64,000 nt of DNA, from assembly GCF_028993635.1 (NCBI RefSeq), contig NZ_CP118631.1:5084001-5148000 (forward strand). Reading direction: 5' to 3'. The position numbers were made by a program, and so were the translations under genes. Positions 1 through 8,402 of the stretch are shown here, in pieces. Position 1 is the first letter of the stretch. Every line of letters begins with the position of its first letter. The DNA is from Mucilaginibacter sp. SJ (lineage in GTDB: Bacteria; Bacteroidota; Bacteroidia; Sphingobacteriales; Sphingobacteriaceae). The notes below the pieces were generated by a model. The model was not told the origin of the DNA and searched no databases. It saw only the letters and a list, made by a program, of their open reading frames with translations.

Positions 1-368
1 ATATCACCGTTAATGAAAAAGCAGTTAAAGTAGGCCGGCGAAGTTTCAGGTTCGATGATGACCCTTGCATCAGACACGCCGAAGGCTATACCGGGCTGAC
101 TTGTACCATCAATTACTAAATTTGAAGTTACCGCGGGCAGTTGGCTTTTTAACCTGATGGTACGGTCAGATACAAGCGTTCCCGGTAATTTAAACTGGAT
201 GATATCAGGCGTTGCAGTGCCATTAGCCGCGGCGTTGGTTAAAGCCTCGCGCAGGGTTCCGGGACCAGTATCGGCATTGCTGGTTACTATAAATGTAGCG
301 CCTGAGGCTACATTGCAAAACAAGATCGATATTAGTAGTACTAAAAGTGATAATTTCTTAACAAACAT
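1..368 (-). CDS. Secreted adhesin-like protein, N-terminal part only (cut by window edge)
   Basis: The gene starts at an ATG at 366-368 on the minus strand and runs off the left edge, so only about 122 residues are visible. The first 23 residues form a signal peptide (MFVKK, then a hydrophobic core ending near ASGA). After it comes FIVTSNADTGPGTLREAL, which is almost the same as the mature N-terminus of the next gene, followed by a matching LVIDGTSQPG stretch. This start is typical of large Bacteroidota surface proteins with parallel beta-helix or choice-of-anchor repeats exported by the type IX system. It is evidently a tandem paralogue of the 486-3407 gene. Function beyond a cell-surface or secreted role is inferred. 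Confidence 0.8.
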   Translation of the reverse strand, partial: MFVKKLSLLVLLISILFCNVASGATFIVTSNADTGPGTLREALTNAAANGTATPDIIQFKLPGTLVSDRTIRLKSQLPAVTSNLVIDGTSQPGIAFGVSDARVIIEPETSPAYFNCFFINGD

Positions 369-485
369 TGATTTAGGTAATCAGCTGCAAAATACACTTT
401 TTTGCCGTAAGTACACTGTGAATATTATATTGATCAGGTGGTGGTTATACAATAAATAACATCAAAATGGTGAAATGCTGTATAG

Positions 486-3407
486 TTACCTGATGATTGA
501 CAAACTGCCTGAGAGCAAATTGCAGCTTTTACCGAGATTTAAAATATAATAGTACACTCCCGAAGGAAGTTTGGTGCCATTATAAGTCCCATCAAACGGT
601 ACGCTATATCCTTTTGATTCAAATACTTTTTGCCCGTACCTGGTAAATATCTGGACTATTGCCTGCGGATAATTTTGAGCATTGTTTATTTTCCAGTAGT
701 CATTTTTGCCGTCGCCATTAGGTGTGAACGCGTTTGGGATATCAATAGCAGATAAGCTGATGGTTATTTGCGCCTGGGTTCGTTCGCTTTCGCATTGGCC
801 GCTAACCTTGCTTATATAATAAGTGCTATTGGGGTTTGCTTCGATTTTGAAGATGCCATTGGTTTGTTCATCCTGGTATTGAGTGCTTGTTTGCGAATCA
901 TAAAGGCGATAGGTATTCCCGGCAGATGGAGAGTTGACGGATAGCAAAGCTTCGCCCGGAGCGCATAATTGCAAGGGATTGATTACCGGCGCATCTATGC
1001 TGCTGTTTTCGTTTAAAACGGTATAAATGCGACTTGCCATAACGCCGCAACCACTGGCGTCCTGAACCTGCAGCGTGTAATCCCCGGCACCGACGCCTGT
1101 AAGATCTTGCGATGTAACTAAATGTTCACCGGCTACATTAAGCCATAAATAGGTGTAGGGCTGTGTACCGCCTTTAACCTGAATGTTTTTTATACTTCCC
1201 GTATTTAATCCGCATTGATCGTCGGTACGGGTTTCTGAGTTTGCTACTATTTGCAGGGGATCAATTTCGTTAACGGTAAAATCATGCGGATAAAGTGTTT
1301 CGCAGCCGCCGGCATCGGTAAAGTAAACTTTATAAGTGCCGGGTTTAAGACCGTGCGGATTTGCATCTGTGCCCGCAGGCTGGCCGTTGCCATCAAGCCA
1401 GCGCATGGCTTTAACCAGGGGATCAGTTGTAAGAGTGATGGAGCCACTGTTTTGGCCGGAACAACTGTTAGTAATGGAGAAGGGATAAACAGGGTAGGTG
1501 GTAGGTCGGGTGGTGTTTATGGTATACTCTATGCTTTTTTCGCTACATCCAAAATCATTGCTTGCAGTCAGCTGATAAGTACCTGGTCCAACATCCCTTA
1601 GATCGCTTGAATTACTTGCAATTTGGTTGTTGATTTTATTTATCCACTGATAACGTGTTGCATTTGATGCGGTTATGCCGGTAATTGAACCAGTAGATCC
1701 ATTACAGCCCGCATTGGTTGTTTTTAAATTAGAAAGGTCAAGGTTGATAGTAAGTGATTGAAGCTGAATTGGTTTTGAAAACGCTGAGCCGCATCCACTT
1801 CCTTTAACCTCGAGCGTATAGGTGCCGCTTGGTACACCGGTTAAATCAAGATCATGTCCTACCTCAATACTGTTTTCATTTGTCCACGTGTAGGAATACG
1901 TATCGTTAGTTCCACTAAGGTTTGTGATTTTTATATTTTTAATAGAGCCGTTGCTCATATTACAGCCGGGCAACATTTTAACGGGATTGGAATCATCAAG
2001 ATTTAAAAAGCCATACGGGTCTGAAAAGGTTGAAGTATAGGTATTTGCCGTTGCTGAAGCTATTACGCTACCGTTAACCGGACCATTGTAAACCCAGTTA
2101 CCGGCATTGTCGGCAGTGGTGGTACCAAAATAAGTTTTAGGAGCAGGAGGGCCGCAATCGCAGTCGGCTATAAAGAGTTCGATAATTGCCCCCGGCGTGG
2201 CAATGCCACTAACGTTTGTTGTACTTACGGTTTGTATTTTAATAAAAGGATTGCCGGATCTGTTGCTGTAAAACAATGCATGATCATTATAGCAAAATAT
2301 GCTGTTCCTTGAAACAATAAAACCGTTAGTTGGGGTACTTACAATGGCATCGGAGCAATAAGCGATAGCGTTTCTTTGTGCGGTGTTAGTGCCGCCTATC
2401 AATACCTTTGCACCACCAGAAAAAGCAATGCCACTTGTTGCAGTACCCTGGTTATTTGTATTTAAGTTGATTGTCCCAGCCTGGTTGGTGTTGATACCAT
2501 TACCCTGAATAGTGAGATTACCGCTTGGCGCGTTTATCGATAAAACAGCTGTTTGATAAATATTGGCCAATAAGTTATTGCTGATGCTGCCATTTACAGG
2601 AGTGTTTTTTGCTGTTCCGGTTGAGAGTGAGCTGGGGTATATACTGATTCTTGGATTTTGCAATACACCGGCCGGGGCATTCGTGCCTTCAATGTTAGTC
2701 CCCATTTTGTTATAACTAATATTGAAATCGTTATTAACCGGATTGTCTATAACGATTTGCATAAAACCACCTATCATATTTCCAGTGCTGGCGCTGCCTC
2801 CGATAGTAATTTTATCGCAGCTGTTAATATCCATGCCTCCATTATACACTTGCTGACCATCAAGGCTACTCCAGCAAATATTATCTTGAAACGTTAGTGT
2901 TTTCCCTTTATTGAAACCGATATATGCGGTTTCTACATAGTTTCCTTTTGATGCTGCGCCTATCGTAATAGTACCGTAATCATTAAAGGAAAAGGCGTCG
3001 GCGTTGCCGTTTAACCCTATACCATATATTTCAAGTTCATCGATATTCTTGCCACCAAAAGTATATTGGTTACTACCAGGTATATAGAAGCTTCTTACTT
3101 TAACTTTAGTATGAGTAACTCCAAAGCTGCTTCCCGGCTGCGTAGTTCCGTCAATTACTAAATTTGATGAAACATCCGGTAATTGTGTAAACACCGATAT
3201 CGTTCTCCCAACCTCGCTTAAATCCGGTAAATTAAAATAAATATAATCTTTGGTAGCATTGCCATTATCCGCGGCTAATGTTAATGCTTCGCGCAAAGTA
3301 CCCGGCCCCGAATCTGCATTGCTGGTTACCGTGAAAACAGCTGAAAAGCTTTTAAAGCTGATGAAAAGAAAAATAGTGATAAAGAGTAAAATTCGCCTGC
3401 CCGTCAT
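486..3407 (-). CDS. Large secreted protein with gliding-motility-type (T9SS type B) C-terminal sorting domain
   Basis: About 973 residues from the ATG at 3407. An upstream in-frame start at 3428 would put extra residues before the signal peptide (MTGRRILLF...SFSA), so the later start is preferred. The N-terminal third has VTSNADSGPGTLREAL and Asn/Gly-rich stretches expected of a parallel beta-helix. The middle holds several SprB-like modules with the pattern GCG..TG(S)I..I....G...Y.W, then L.GV..G.Y.L.V.D..GC. The last 85 residues (IPNAFTPNGDGKNDYW through FDGTYNGTKLPSGVYYYIL) are the CHU_C/gliding-motility C-terminal domain (TIGR04131 type), a type B signal for type IX secretion. The product is therefore expected on the surface or outside the cell. 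Its ligand is unknown. Confidence 0.9.
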   Translation of the reverse strand: MTGRRILLFITIFLFISFKSFSAVFTVTSNADSGPGTLREALTLAADNGNATKDYIYFNLPDLSEVGRTISVFTQLPDVSSNLVIDGTTQPGSSFGVTHTKVKVRSFYIPGSNQYTFGGKNIDELEIYGIGLNGNADAFSFNDYGTITIGAASKGNYVETAYIGFNKGKTLTFQDNICWSSLDGQQVYNGGMDINSCDKITIGGSASTGNMIGGFMQIVIDNPVNNDFNISYNKMGTNIEGTNAPAGVLQNPRISIYPSSLSTGTAKNTPVNGSISNNLLANIYQTAVLSINAPSGNLTIQGNGINTNQAGTINLNTNNQGTATSGIAFSGGAKVLIGGTNTAQRNAIAYCSDAIVSTPTNGFIVSRNSIFCYNDHALFYSNRSGNPFIKIQTVSTTNVSGIATPGAIIELFIADCDCGPPAPKTYFGTTTADNAGNWVYNGPVNGSVIASATANTYTSTFSDPYGFLNLDDSNPVKMLPGCNMSNGSIKNIKITNLSGTNDTYSYTWTNENSIEVGHDLDLTGVPSGTYTLEVKGSGCGSAFSKPIQLQSLTINLDLSNLKTTNAGCNGSTGSITGITASNATRYQWINKINNQIASNSSDLRDVGPGTYQLTASNDFGCSEKSIEYTINTTRPTTYPVYPFSITNSCSGQNSGSITLTTDPLVKAMRWLDGNGQPAGTDANPHGLKPGTYKVYFTDAGGCETLYPHDFTVNEIDPLQIVANSETRTDDQCGLNTGSIKNIQVKGGTQPYTYLWLNVAGEHLVTSQDLTGVGAGDYTLQVQDASGCGVMASRIYTVLNENSSIDAPVINPLQLCAPGEALLSVNSPSAGNTYRLYDSQTSTQYQDEQTNGIFKIEANPNSTYYISKVSGQCESERTQAQITISLSAIDIPNAFTPNGDGKNDYWKINNAQNYPQAIVQIFTRYGQKVFESKGYSVPFDGTYNGTKLPSGVYYYILNLGKSCNLLSGSLSIIR

Positions 3408-3475
3408 GTTTAGGTATTCAAGAGCCAAATTACATTTTTTTCCTGTAAATGCATTGTCAATATCATATTAGCTAA

Positions 3476-3506
3476 TTGTTACTCATGTTGCAAAATCGTA
3501 CCTTTG
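3476..3506 (+). promoter_or_regulatory. Bacteroidota-type promoter for gcvP
   Basis: TACCTTTG at 3499-3506 is a perfect TAnnTTTG -7 element, and a TTG at 3476-3478 lies 20 bases upstream, matching the -33 element. The predicted transcript starts about 25 bases before the gcvP ATG. Assignment is by motif only. Confidence 0.6.
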
Positions 3507-3534
3507 CGGTAAATTTAAGAGGGACGATTAATTC

Positions 3535-6426
3535 ATGAAGTTGAATACAACCTATCAGGAGCAGTTTCAGTCGAGGCACATTGCTCCAAGCGCGGCCGAC
3601 ACGGCCAAAATGTTAAAAACCATCGGTGTAAGTACACTTGATGAATTAATAGGGCAAACCATACCGCAAAAGATCAGGCTTACCAAACCGCTTAATCTGC
3701 CCGCGGCAAAAAGCGAGTTCGATTATCTGAACACCCTAAAGCAGACTGCTTCAAAAAACAAAGTTTTCAAGTCTTTCATTGGCAAAGGTTACTATGATGT
3801 GATTGTGCCGGGCGTTATTCAGCGCAACATTCTTGAAAATCCCGGATGGTATACACAATACACTCCGTACCAGGCCGAAATTGCACAAGGCCGCCTGCAG
3901 GCTTTGCTAAATTTCCAAACCATGGTTATCGACCTTACCGGTATGGAAATTGCCAATGCTTCATTGCTTGATGAAGGGACTGCCGCTGCCGAGGCTATGT
4001 TTATGCAATATACCTTGCGTAAAAATAACAGCGCCAATGTTTTCTTCGTTTCCGAAGAAGTGTTCCCACAAACTATTGATATCTTAAAAACCCGCTCAGA
4101 GCCTTATGGCATTGAGCTAAAAATAGGCGACCATCGTACCGTTGAGTTAACCGACGATATGTTTGGCGCTATTGTACAATACCCTGCCGGCAATGGCGCG
4201 GTTTATAACTACGCCGACTTTGCTGCAAAGGGCCACGAAAAAGGCATTAAACTTACCGTTGTTGCCGATATCATGAGCCTTGCATTATTAACCCCTCCGG
4301 GCGAATGGGGCGCTGACATCGTAGTTGGTTCATCGCAACGTTTTGGTGTACCAATGGGCTTTGGCGGCCCGCATGCTGCTTTCTTTGCAACTAAAGATGA
4401 ATACAAACGCTCTATTCCGGGCCGTATCATCGGTGTTACTATCGATAGTGCAGGTAATTACGCCCTGCGCATGGCGCTGCAAACCCGCGAGCAGCACATC
4501 CGCCGCGATAAAGCTACATCAAATATCTGCACCGCACAGGCATTATTGGCTATCATGGCTGGTATGTATGCCGTGTACCATGGTCCGGATGGGATTAAGC
4601 TTATAGCAGAGCGGATTCACGGCTTAGCAGTATTATTAGCCAAAACCTTAGGGCAGCTTGGCTATGAGCAATTGAACGAAGCTTACTTTGATACTGTTAA
4701 GTTTGATGTGGGCAACCTTGTTGGCCCTATCCATTCAGAAGCATTAAATAACGAAATGAACCTTAACTATGAAGGTTCGATAGTAACCATAGCGATTGAT
4801 GAAACCACTTCGGTTGAATATATCAAAACCATTGTAAGATTCTTTGCCAAGGTTAAAGGTAAAACTTTTAACGATGTTGATTTCGACGGTATCAACGCAA
4901 GTCTTGAAACTGTTATCCCTGCAGAACTTCAGCGTACTTCTGCATATTTAACGCACAGTCTGTTCAATACCCACCGGTCGGAACATGAAATGCTGCGTTA
5001 TATCAAATCACTGGAGGCGAAAGATCTTTCGCTTTGCCACTCTATGATAGCTTTAGGCTCTTGTACCATGAAACTGAACGCTACCACCGAAATGGTACCT
5101 GTTACCTGGGCCGAGTTCAGTAAAATTCATCCATTTGCCCCAACCGATCAGGTTGGCGGTTACATGCAGTTGTTCGATGAGATCAACAATTGGCTAAGCG
5201 AAATCACCGGTTTCGCGGCCATGAGCCTGCAGCCAAACGCCGGTGCGCAAGGTGAATATGCCGGTTTAATGGTAATCCGCGCTTATCACAATGATAGGGG
5301 CGATAGCCACCGTAATATTGCTCTGATCCCTTCATCGGCACACGGTACCAATCCTGCATCTGCAGCAATGGCCGGCATGAAGATAGTGGTGGTTAAATGC
5401 GATGATAACGGTAATATTGATGTTACCGACATGCGCGCCAAAGCTGAGCAATATAAAAATGAGCTTTCATGCCTGATGGTTACTTACCCATCAACGCATG
5501 GTGTGTTTGAAGAAAGCATTATCGAAATTTGCGAGATCATTCATGAAAACGGCGGCCAGGTTTACATGGACGGCGCTAACATGAACGCGCAGGTAGGTTT
5601 AACCAGTCCGGCCAATATCGGTGCCGACGTTTGTCACCTTAACCTGCATAAAACATTCTGTATCCCTCACGGTGGCGGTGGCCCCGGCATGGGCCCGATC
5701 GGTGTTGCAAAACATTTGGTTCCTTATTTGCCGGGTCATGCTGTGGTTGATATCGACAGAGGTAAATCAATCCATGCTGTATCTGCAGCGCCATGGGGTT
5801 CTGCATCTATCCTCATCATATCACATGCTTACATTGCCATGATGGGTGCCGAAGGCCTGACTAACGCTACCCGTTATGCTATCCTGAATGCCAACTACAT
5901 TAAAGCCAGGTTACAGGAGCATTACCCTGTATTATATGCTGGTGCTAATGGCCGTTGCGCGCATGAAATGATCCTGGATTGCCGCTCATTTAAATCGGCA
6001 GGTATCGAGGTTACGGATATTGCTAAACGTTTAATGGATTATGGTTTCCATGCACCAACTGTTTCGTTCCCGGTTGCGGGTACGGTAATGGTTGAGCCGA
6101 CTGAATCAGAGCCTAAGCATGAGCTCGACCGTTTTTGCGATGCCATGATCTCTATTCGTCATGAAATTGCCGATGTGGTTGATGGCCTGGCCGACAAAAT
6201 AAACAATCCGTTAAAAAATGCACCTCATACCGTAGCTGTAATTACCGGCAACGAGTGGGAGCATCCTTATACCCGTCAAAAAGCGGCATTCCCGCTGCCT
6301 TACGTTGCTGCCAACAAATTCTGGCCTTCGGTAGGCAGGGTTAATGACACTTATGGCGACAGAACGCTGATCTGCTCATGTCCTCCGCTGGAAGAGTATG
6401 AGTTTGAAGAAAGCGTGATCGAATAG
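3535..6426 (+). CDS. gcvP: Glycine dehydrogenase (decarboxylating), P-protein of the glycine cleavage system
   Basis: 963 residues, the normal length for the fused single-chain P-protein. It decarboxylates glycine with pyridoxal phosphate and passes the aminomethyl group to the lipoyl H-protein in the cytoplasm. The PLP lysine is Lys706 in HLNLHKTFCIPHGGGGPG, followed by the glycine-rich loop. The N-terminal half (GTAAAEAM, SSQRFGVPMGFGGPHAAFFA) and the C-terminal half (SCTMKLNATTEM, AHGTNPASA) are the two homologous aminotransferase-fold halves. No gcvT or gcvH lies nearby, which is common in Bacteroidota. Kbl and threonine dehydrogenase, which supply glycine from threonine, are also in this window. 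The start is supported by a promoter just upstream. Confidence 0.97.
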   Translation: MKLNTTYQEQFQSRHIAPSAADTAKMLKTIGVSTLDELIGQTIPQKIRLTKPLNLPAAKSEFDYLNTLKQTASKNKVFKSFIGKGYYDVIVPGVIQRNILENPGWYTQYTPYQAEIAQGRLQALLNFQTMVIDLTGMEIANASLLDEGTAAAEAMFMQYTLRKNNSANVFFVSEEVFPQTIDILKTRSEPYGIELKIGDHRTVELTDDMFGAIVQYPAGNGAVYNYADFAAKGHEKGIKLTVVADIMSLALLTPPGEWGADIVVGSSQRFGVPMGFGGPHAAFFATKDEYKRSIPGRIIGVTIDSAGNYALRMALQTREQHIRRDKATSNICTAQALLAIMAGMYAVYHGPDGIKLIAERIHGLAVLLAKTLGQLGYEQLNEAYFDTVKFDVGNLVGPIHSEALNNEMNLNYEGSIVTIAIDETTSVEYIKTIVRFFAKVKGKTFNDVDFDGINASLETVIPAELQRTSAYLTHSLFNTHRSEHEMLRYIKSLEAKDLSLCHSMIALGSCTMKLNATTEMVPVTWAEFSKIHPFAPTDQVGGYMQLFDEINNWLSEITGFAAMSLQPNAGAQGEYAGLMVIRAYHNDRGDSHRNIALIPSSAHGTNPASAAMAGMKIVVVKCDDNGNIDVTDMRAKAEQYKNELSCLMVTYPSTHGVFEESIIEICEIIHENGGQVYMDGANMNAQVGLTSPANIGADVCHLNLHKTFCIPHGGGGPGMGPIGVAKHLVPYLPGHAVVDIDRGKSIHAVSAAPWGSASILIISHAYIAMMGAEGLTNATRYAILNANYIKARLQEHYPVLYAGANGRCAHEMILDCRSFKSAGIEVTDIAKRLMDYGFHAPTVSFPVAGTVMVEPTESEPKHELDRFCDAMISIRHEIADVVDGLADKINNPLKNAPHTVAVITGNEWEHPYTRQKAAFPLPYVAANKFWPSVGRVNDTYGDRTLICSCPPLEEYEFEESVIE

Positions 6427-6429
6427 CTT

Positions 6430-6620
6430 TAAATGTGCAGATTATAGATGTGCAAATGTGCAGGTGATGATAAATTGCCTGCATATTTTTTTTGCCAACC
6501 ACATGAAATCTGTAATTCGCATATTTATTTTTATATCTGAAATATGCGTACCAATAATTTGCTTATTTCATCTATTATCTCACCTTTAATAATTTGCACA
6601 TTTGGAACCTGCACATTTAA
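6430..6620. repeat. Inverted pair of ATGTGCA word strings after gcvP
   Basis: 6430-6464 carries the word ATGTGCA three times. 6590-6620 carries its complement TGCACAT twice, in the same larger context: TAAATGTGCAG followed by ATGTGCAAAT is readable in opposite orientation on both sides. The arms are about 125 bases apart and fill the space between gcvP and the next gene. The right arm overlaps the predicted start of the 6602 gene. Confidence 0.6.
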
Positions 6621-6943
6621 AATCCGAAGAGCTTATCGCTCAAACACCACAGCCCCCTTATTATGCGGTAATATTCACATCGGTACGTACCGGTGTAGAG
6701 GAAGGCTATGGCGATATGGCTAATGAAATGGTTGACCTGGCGCGGCAGCAGGAAGGTTTTCTGGGTGTTGAATCGGCGCGTAACAATGTTGGAATAACGG
6801 TGTCTTATTGGCAGTCGGCAGAAGCTATTAAGAATTGGAAAGCTAATGCCCGGCACCTGTTTGCCCAGCAGCAGGAGCGCGATAAATGGTACCTGAATTA
6901 TAAAGTACGCATTTGCCGGGTTGAGCATGATTACGCCTTTTAA
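6602..6943 (+). CDS. Antibiotic biosynthesis monooxygenase (ABM)-like domain protein
   Basis: A small single-domain protein of up to 113 residues. PYYAVIFTSVRT, then DMANEMVDLARQQEGFLGVESAR and SYWQSAEAIKNWKANARHL, is the dimeric ferredoxin-like ABM fold. The pattern matches the usual 'GF+G.E..R....I...YW.s.eai..Wk....H..AQ..gr..wY..Y...i..Ve..y.f'. Family members are small oxygenases or heme-degrading enzymes, but most are uncharacterised. No ATG precedes the conserved part: the frame opens with TTG at 6602, inside a repeat arm, so the start is uncertain and may lie a few codons downstream. Substrate unknown. Confidence 0.8.
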   Translation: MEPAHLKSEELIAQTPQPPYYAVIFTSVRTGVEEGYGDMANEMVDLARQQEGFLGVESARNNVGITVSYWQSAEAIKNWKANARHLFAQQQERDKWYLNYKVRICRVEHDYAF

Positions 6944-7132
6944 ATTCAAAGGCTAATTTCTGTCCGGTATTTTTTTGAACTTTATTTAATTGGCCAGATC
7001 AAATGAAATATTGCGTTGCGGAACTGTTTAAATGTATTTGGGTGATAGATTGTTCTTTATAATTTACAACTATAAGGAATATAACTTTTTGAATCGCGGT
7101 CTCGTATAAAACAACGCGCTTAAATTTTAGAT

Positions 7133-7552
7133 ATGAATATTAACAATAAAGCCATAAGTGTATTACTGGTTGATGACGACGAAATAAATAACTTTATCTC
7201 GATAAAACTGATAAAGAAAGCTTTACTTAATACAGAAATTATGGCCTGCCTGAACGGAAAATATGCGATTGAGCAACTTTCTGATATTCAGCGTAAAGAT
7301 CCTAATAAACTACCCGATTATATTTTGCTTGATATTAATATGCCCATTATGAATGGCTGGGAATTTTTGGATGAGTATAAGCGCCTCAACCTTGATCCCC
7401 TGGGCAAAAGCAAGATCTATATTATTTCATCATCTGTTTTCAGCAACGATATTAACAAAGCGCGTTCATATCCGTTGGTGAAAGATTTTATCTCCAAGCC
7501 GCTCAATGTTGAAAAAATAAAAGAGCTTTTTGAGGTAGCTGCCGAAAATTAA
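7133..7552 (+). CDS. Single-domain response regulator (CheY-like receiver)
   Basis: 139 residues consisting only of a receiver domain. Acidic pocket residues are in VLLVDDDEINNF (Asp14-16). The phosphoacceptor is Asp67 in ILLDINMPIMNGWEFL. The conserved Ser/Thr is in IYIISSSVF and the conserved Lys in DFISKPL. There is no output domain, so it must act through protein contact or as a phosphate shuttle. No histidine kinase is adjacent. The sequence type (NNFISIKLIKKA, PIMNGWEFLDEY) is the common stand-alone receiver of Bacteroidota. It converges with the next gene and the two stop codons overlap. Confidence 0.93.
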   Translation: MNINNKAISVLLVDDDEINNFISIKLIKKALLNTEIMACLNGKYAIEQLSDIQRKDPNKLPDYILLDINMPIMNGWEFLDEYKRLNLDPLGKSKIYIISSSVFSNDINKARSYPLVKDFISKPLNVEKIKELFEVAAEN

Positions 7553-8319
7553 ACCGGTTTAACCTTAAAATGGTCGCCTTCTGTTTCTACGGTTCCGATA
7601 GTAAATGACTTGGCATGGTAAAACAGGCATTTCCAACCTTCGGCGGCAGCCTTTTTACCATATTCTTCGCGCAGCATCATAGCCTTGCGGCCATCCATAT
7701 CATATTTGGCTATAAACTTTCTTAATAACTGCTCAGGCTCAGGAAGCTCGTCACCGCCAAAAAATACTTTTTCGCCTTCTATATCAAACCAAAATACCTG
7801 ATGCGCCGGGCAATGACCACCCGAATGTTCATACCTGATGCCCGGTTTAAACTCACCGCTGCCTTCAACGAAAGATATCTTAGCGCTGGCCTGTAACGCT
7901 TCAAATATTTCAACATGATATGATGAGCCTTTGCCGCTGATCCCAAACTCCCATTCCTGTTTATTGATCACGTGCTCGGCATGCGGAAAGCTGGGTACTA
8001 ATTTACCCTCCCGTTCAACTACCAAACCGCCAGAGTGGTCATAATGCAGGTGCGACATCATCACCAGGGTTACCTCATCCGGATCGAAGCCGGCATTGCG
8101 GATATTCTGGTGCAGCATCAGTTCGTCGCGGGTATCTTTAAAGCCAAGGCCGGTATCCAATACAATCAGATCGGTTTTTGTTTTGATGAGGAAAGGGTTA
8201 ACGTGAATGAACAACGAAGCCGGGCGATCTTTGGGGTTATCGGTTTCGGGGTTGAACGGGATAAATTTCTTGGTTGCATCAACCGAATATGAGCCCTCAC
8301 CTAAAGCAAAAAATTCCAT
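7549..8319 (-). CDS. MBL-fold metallo-hydrolase
   Basis: 256 residues. The metal-binding signature HLHYDHSGG is present, with VLDTGLGFKD before it. Further ligands are likely the His in YEHSGGHCPAHQVF and the Asp in FFGGDE. The family covers lactonases and other hydrolases, and the N-terminus is like that of quorum-quenching lactonase relatives, but the substrate cannot be read from sequence. There is no signal peptide, so it is probably cytoplasmic. It diverges from recJ across 83 bases. Its stop overlaps that of the response regulator by four bases. Confidence 0.9.
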   Translation of the reverse strand: MEFFALGEGSYSVDATKKFIPFNPETDNPKDRPASLFIHVNPFLIKTKTDLIVLDTGLGFKDTRDELMLHQNIRNAGFDPDEVTLVMMSHLHYDHSGGLVVEREGKLVPSFPHAEHVINKQEWEFGISGKGSSYHVEIFEALQASAKISFVEGSGEFKPGIRYEHSGGHCPAHQVFWFDIEGEKVFFGGDELPEPEQLLRKFIAKYDMDGRKAMMLREEYGKKAAAEGWKCLFYHAKSFTIGTVETEGDHFKVKPV

Positions 8320-8346
8320 AGTAAACGTAGTATCAGATTTTGAATG

Positions 8347-8354
8347 TACCTTTG
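8347..8354 (+). promoter_or_regulatory. -7 promoter element for recJ
   Basis: TACCTTTG matches TAnnTTTG exactly and lies 48 bases before the recJ ATG. No convincing -33 TTG is seen at the expected distance. Confidence 0.5.
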
Positions 8355-8402
8355 GCTCTTTAACAGAGCATAAGTATATTTACTGTTTCAAGCTGCAAAG
8401 AT

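Noticed and set aside
157..459. A 100-codon plus-strand frame at the left edge
   Set aside because: It is the mirror of the minus-strand adhesin gene, whose signal peptide and conserved N-terminus are clear.
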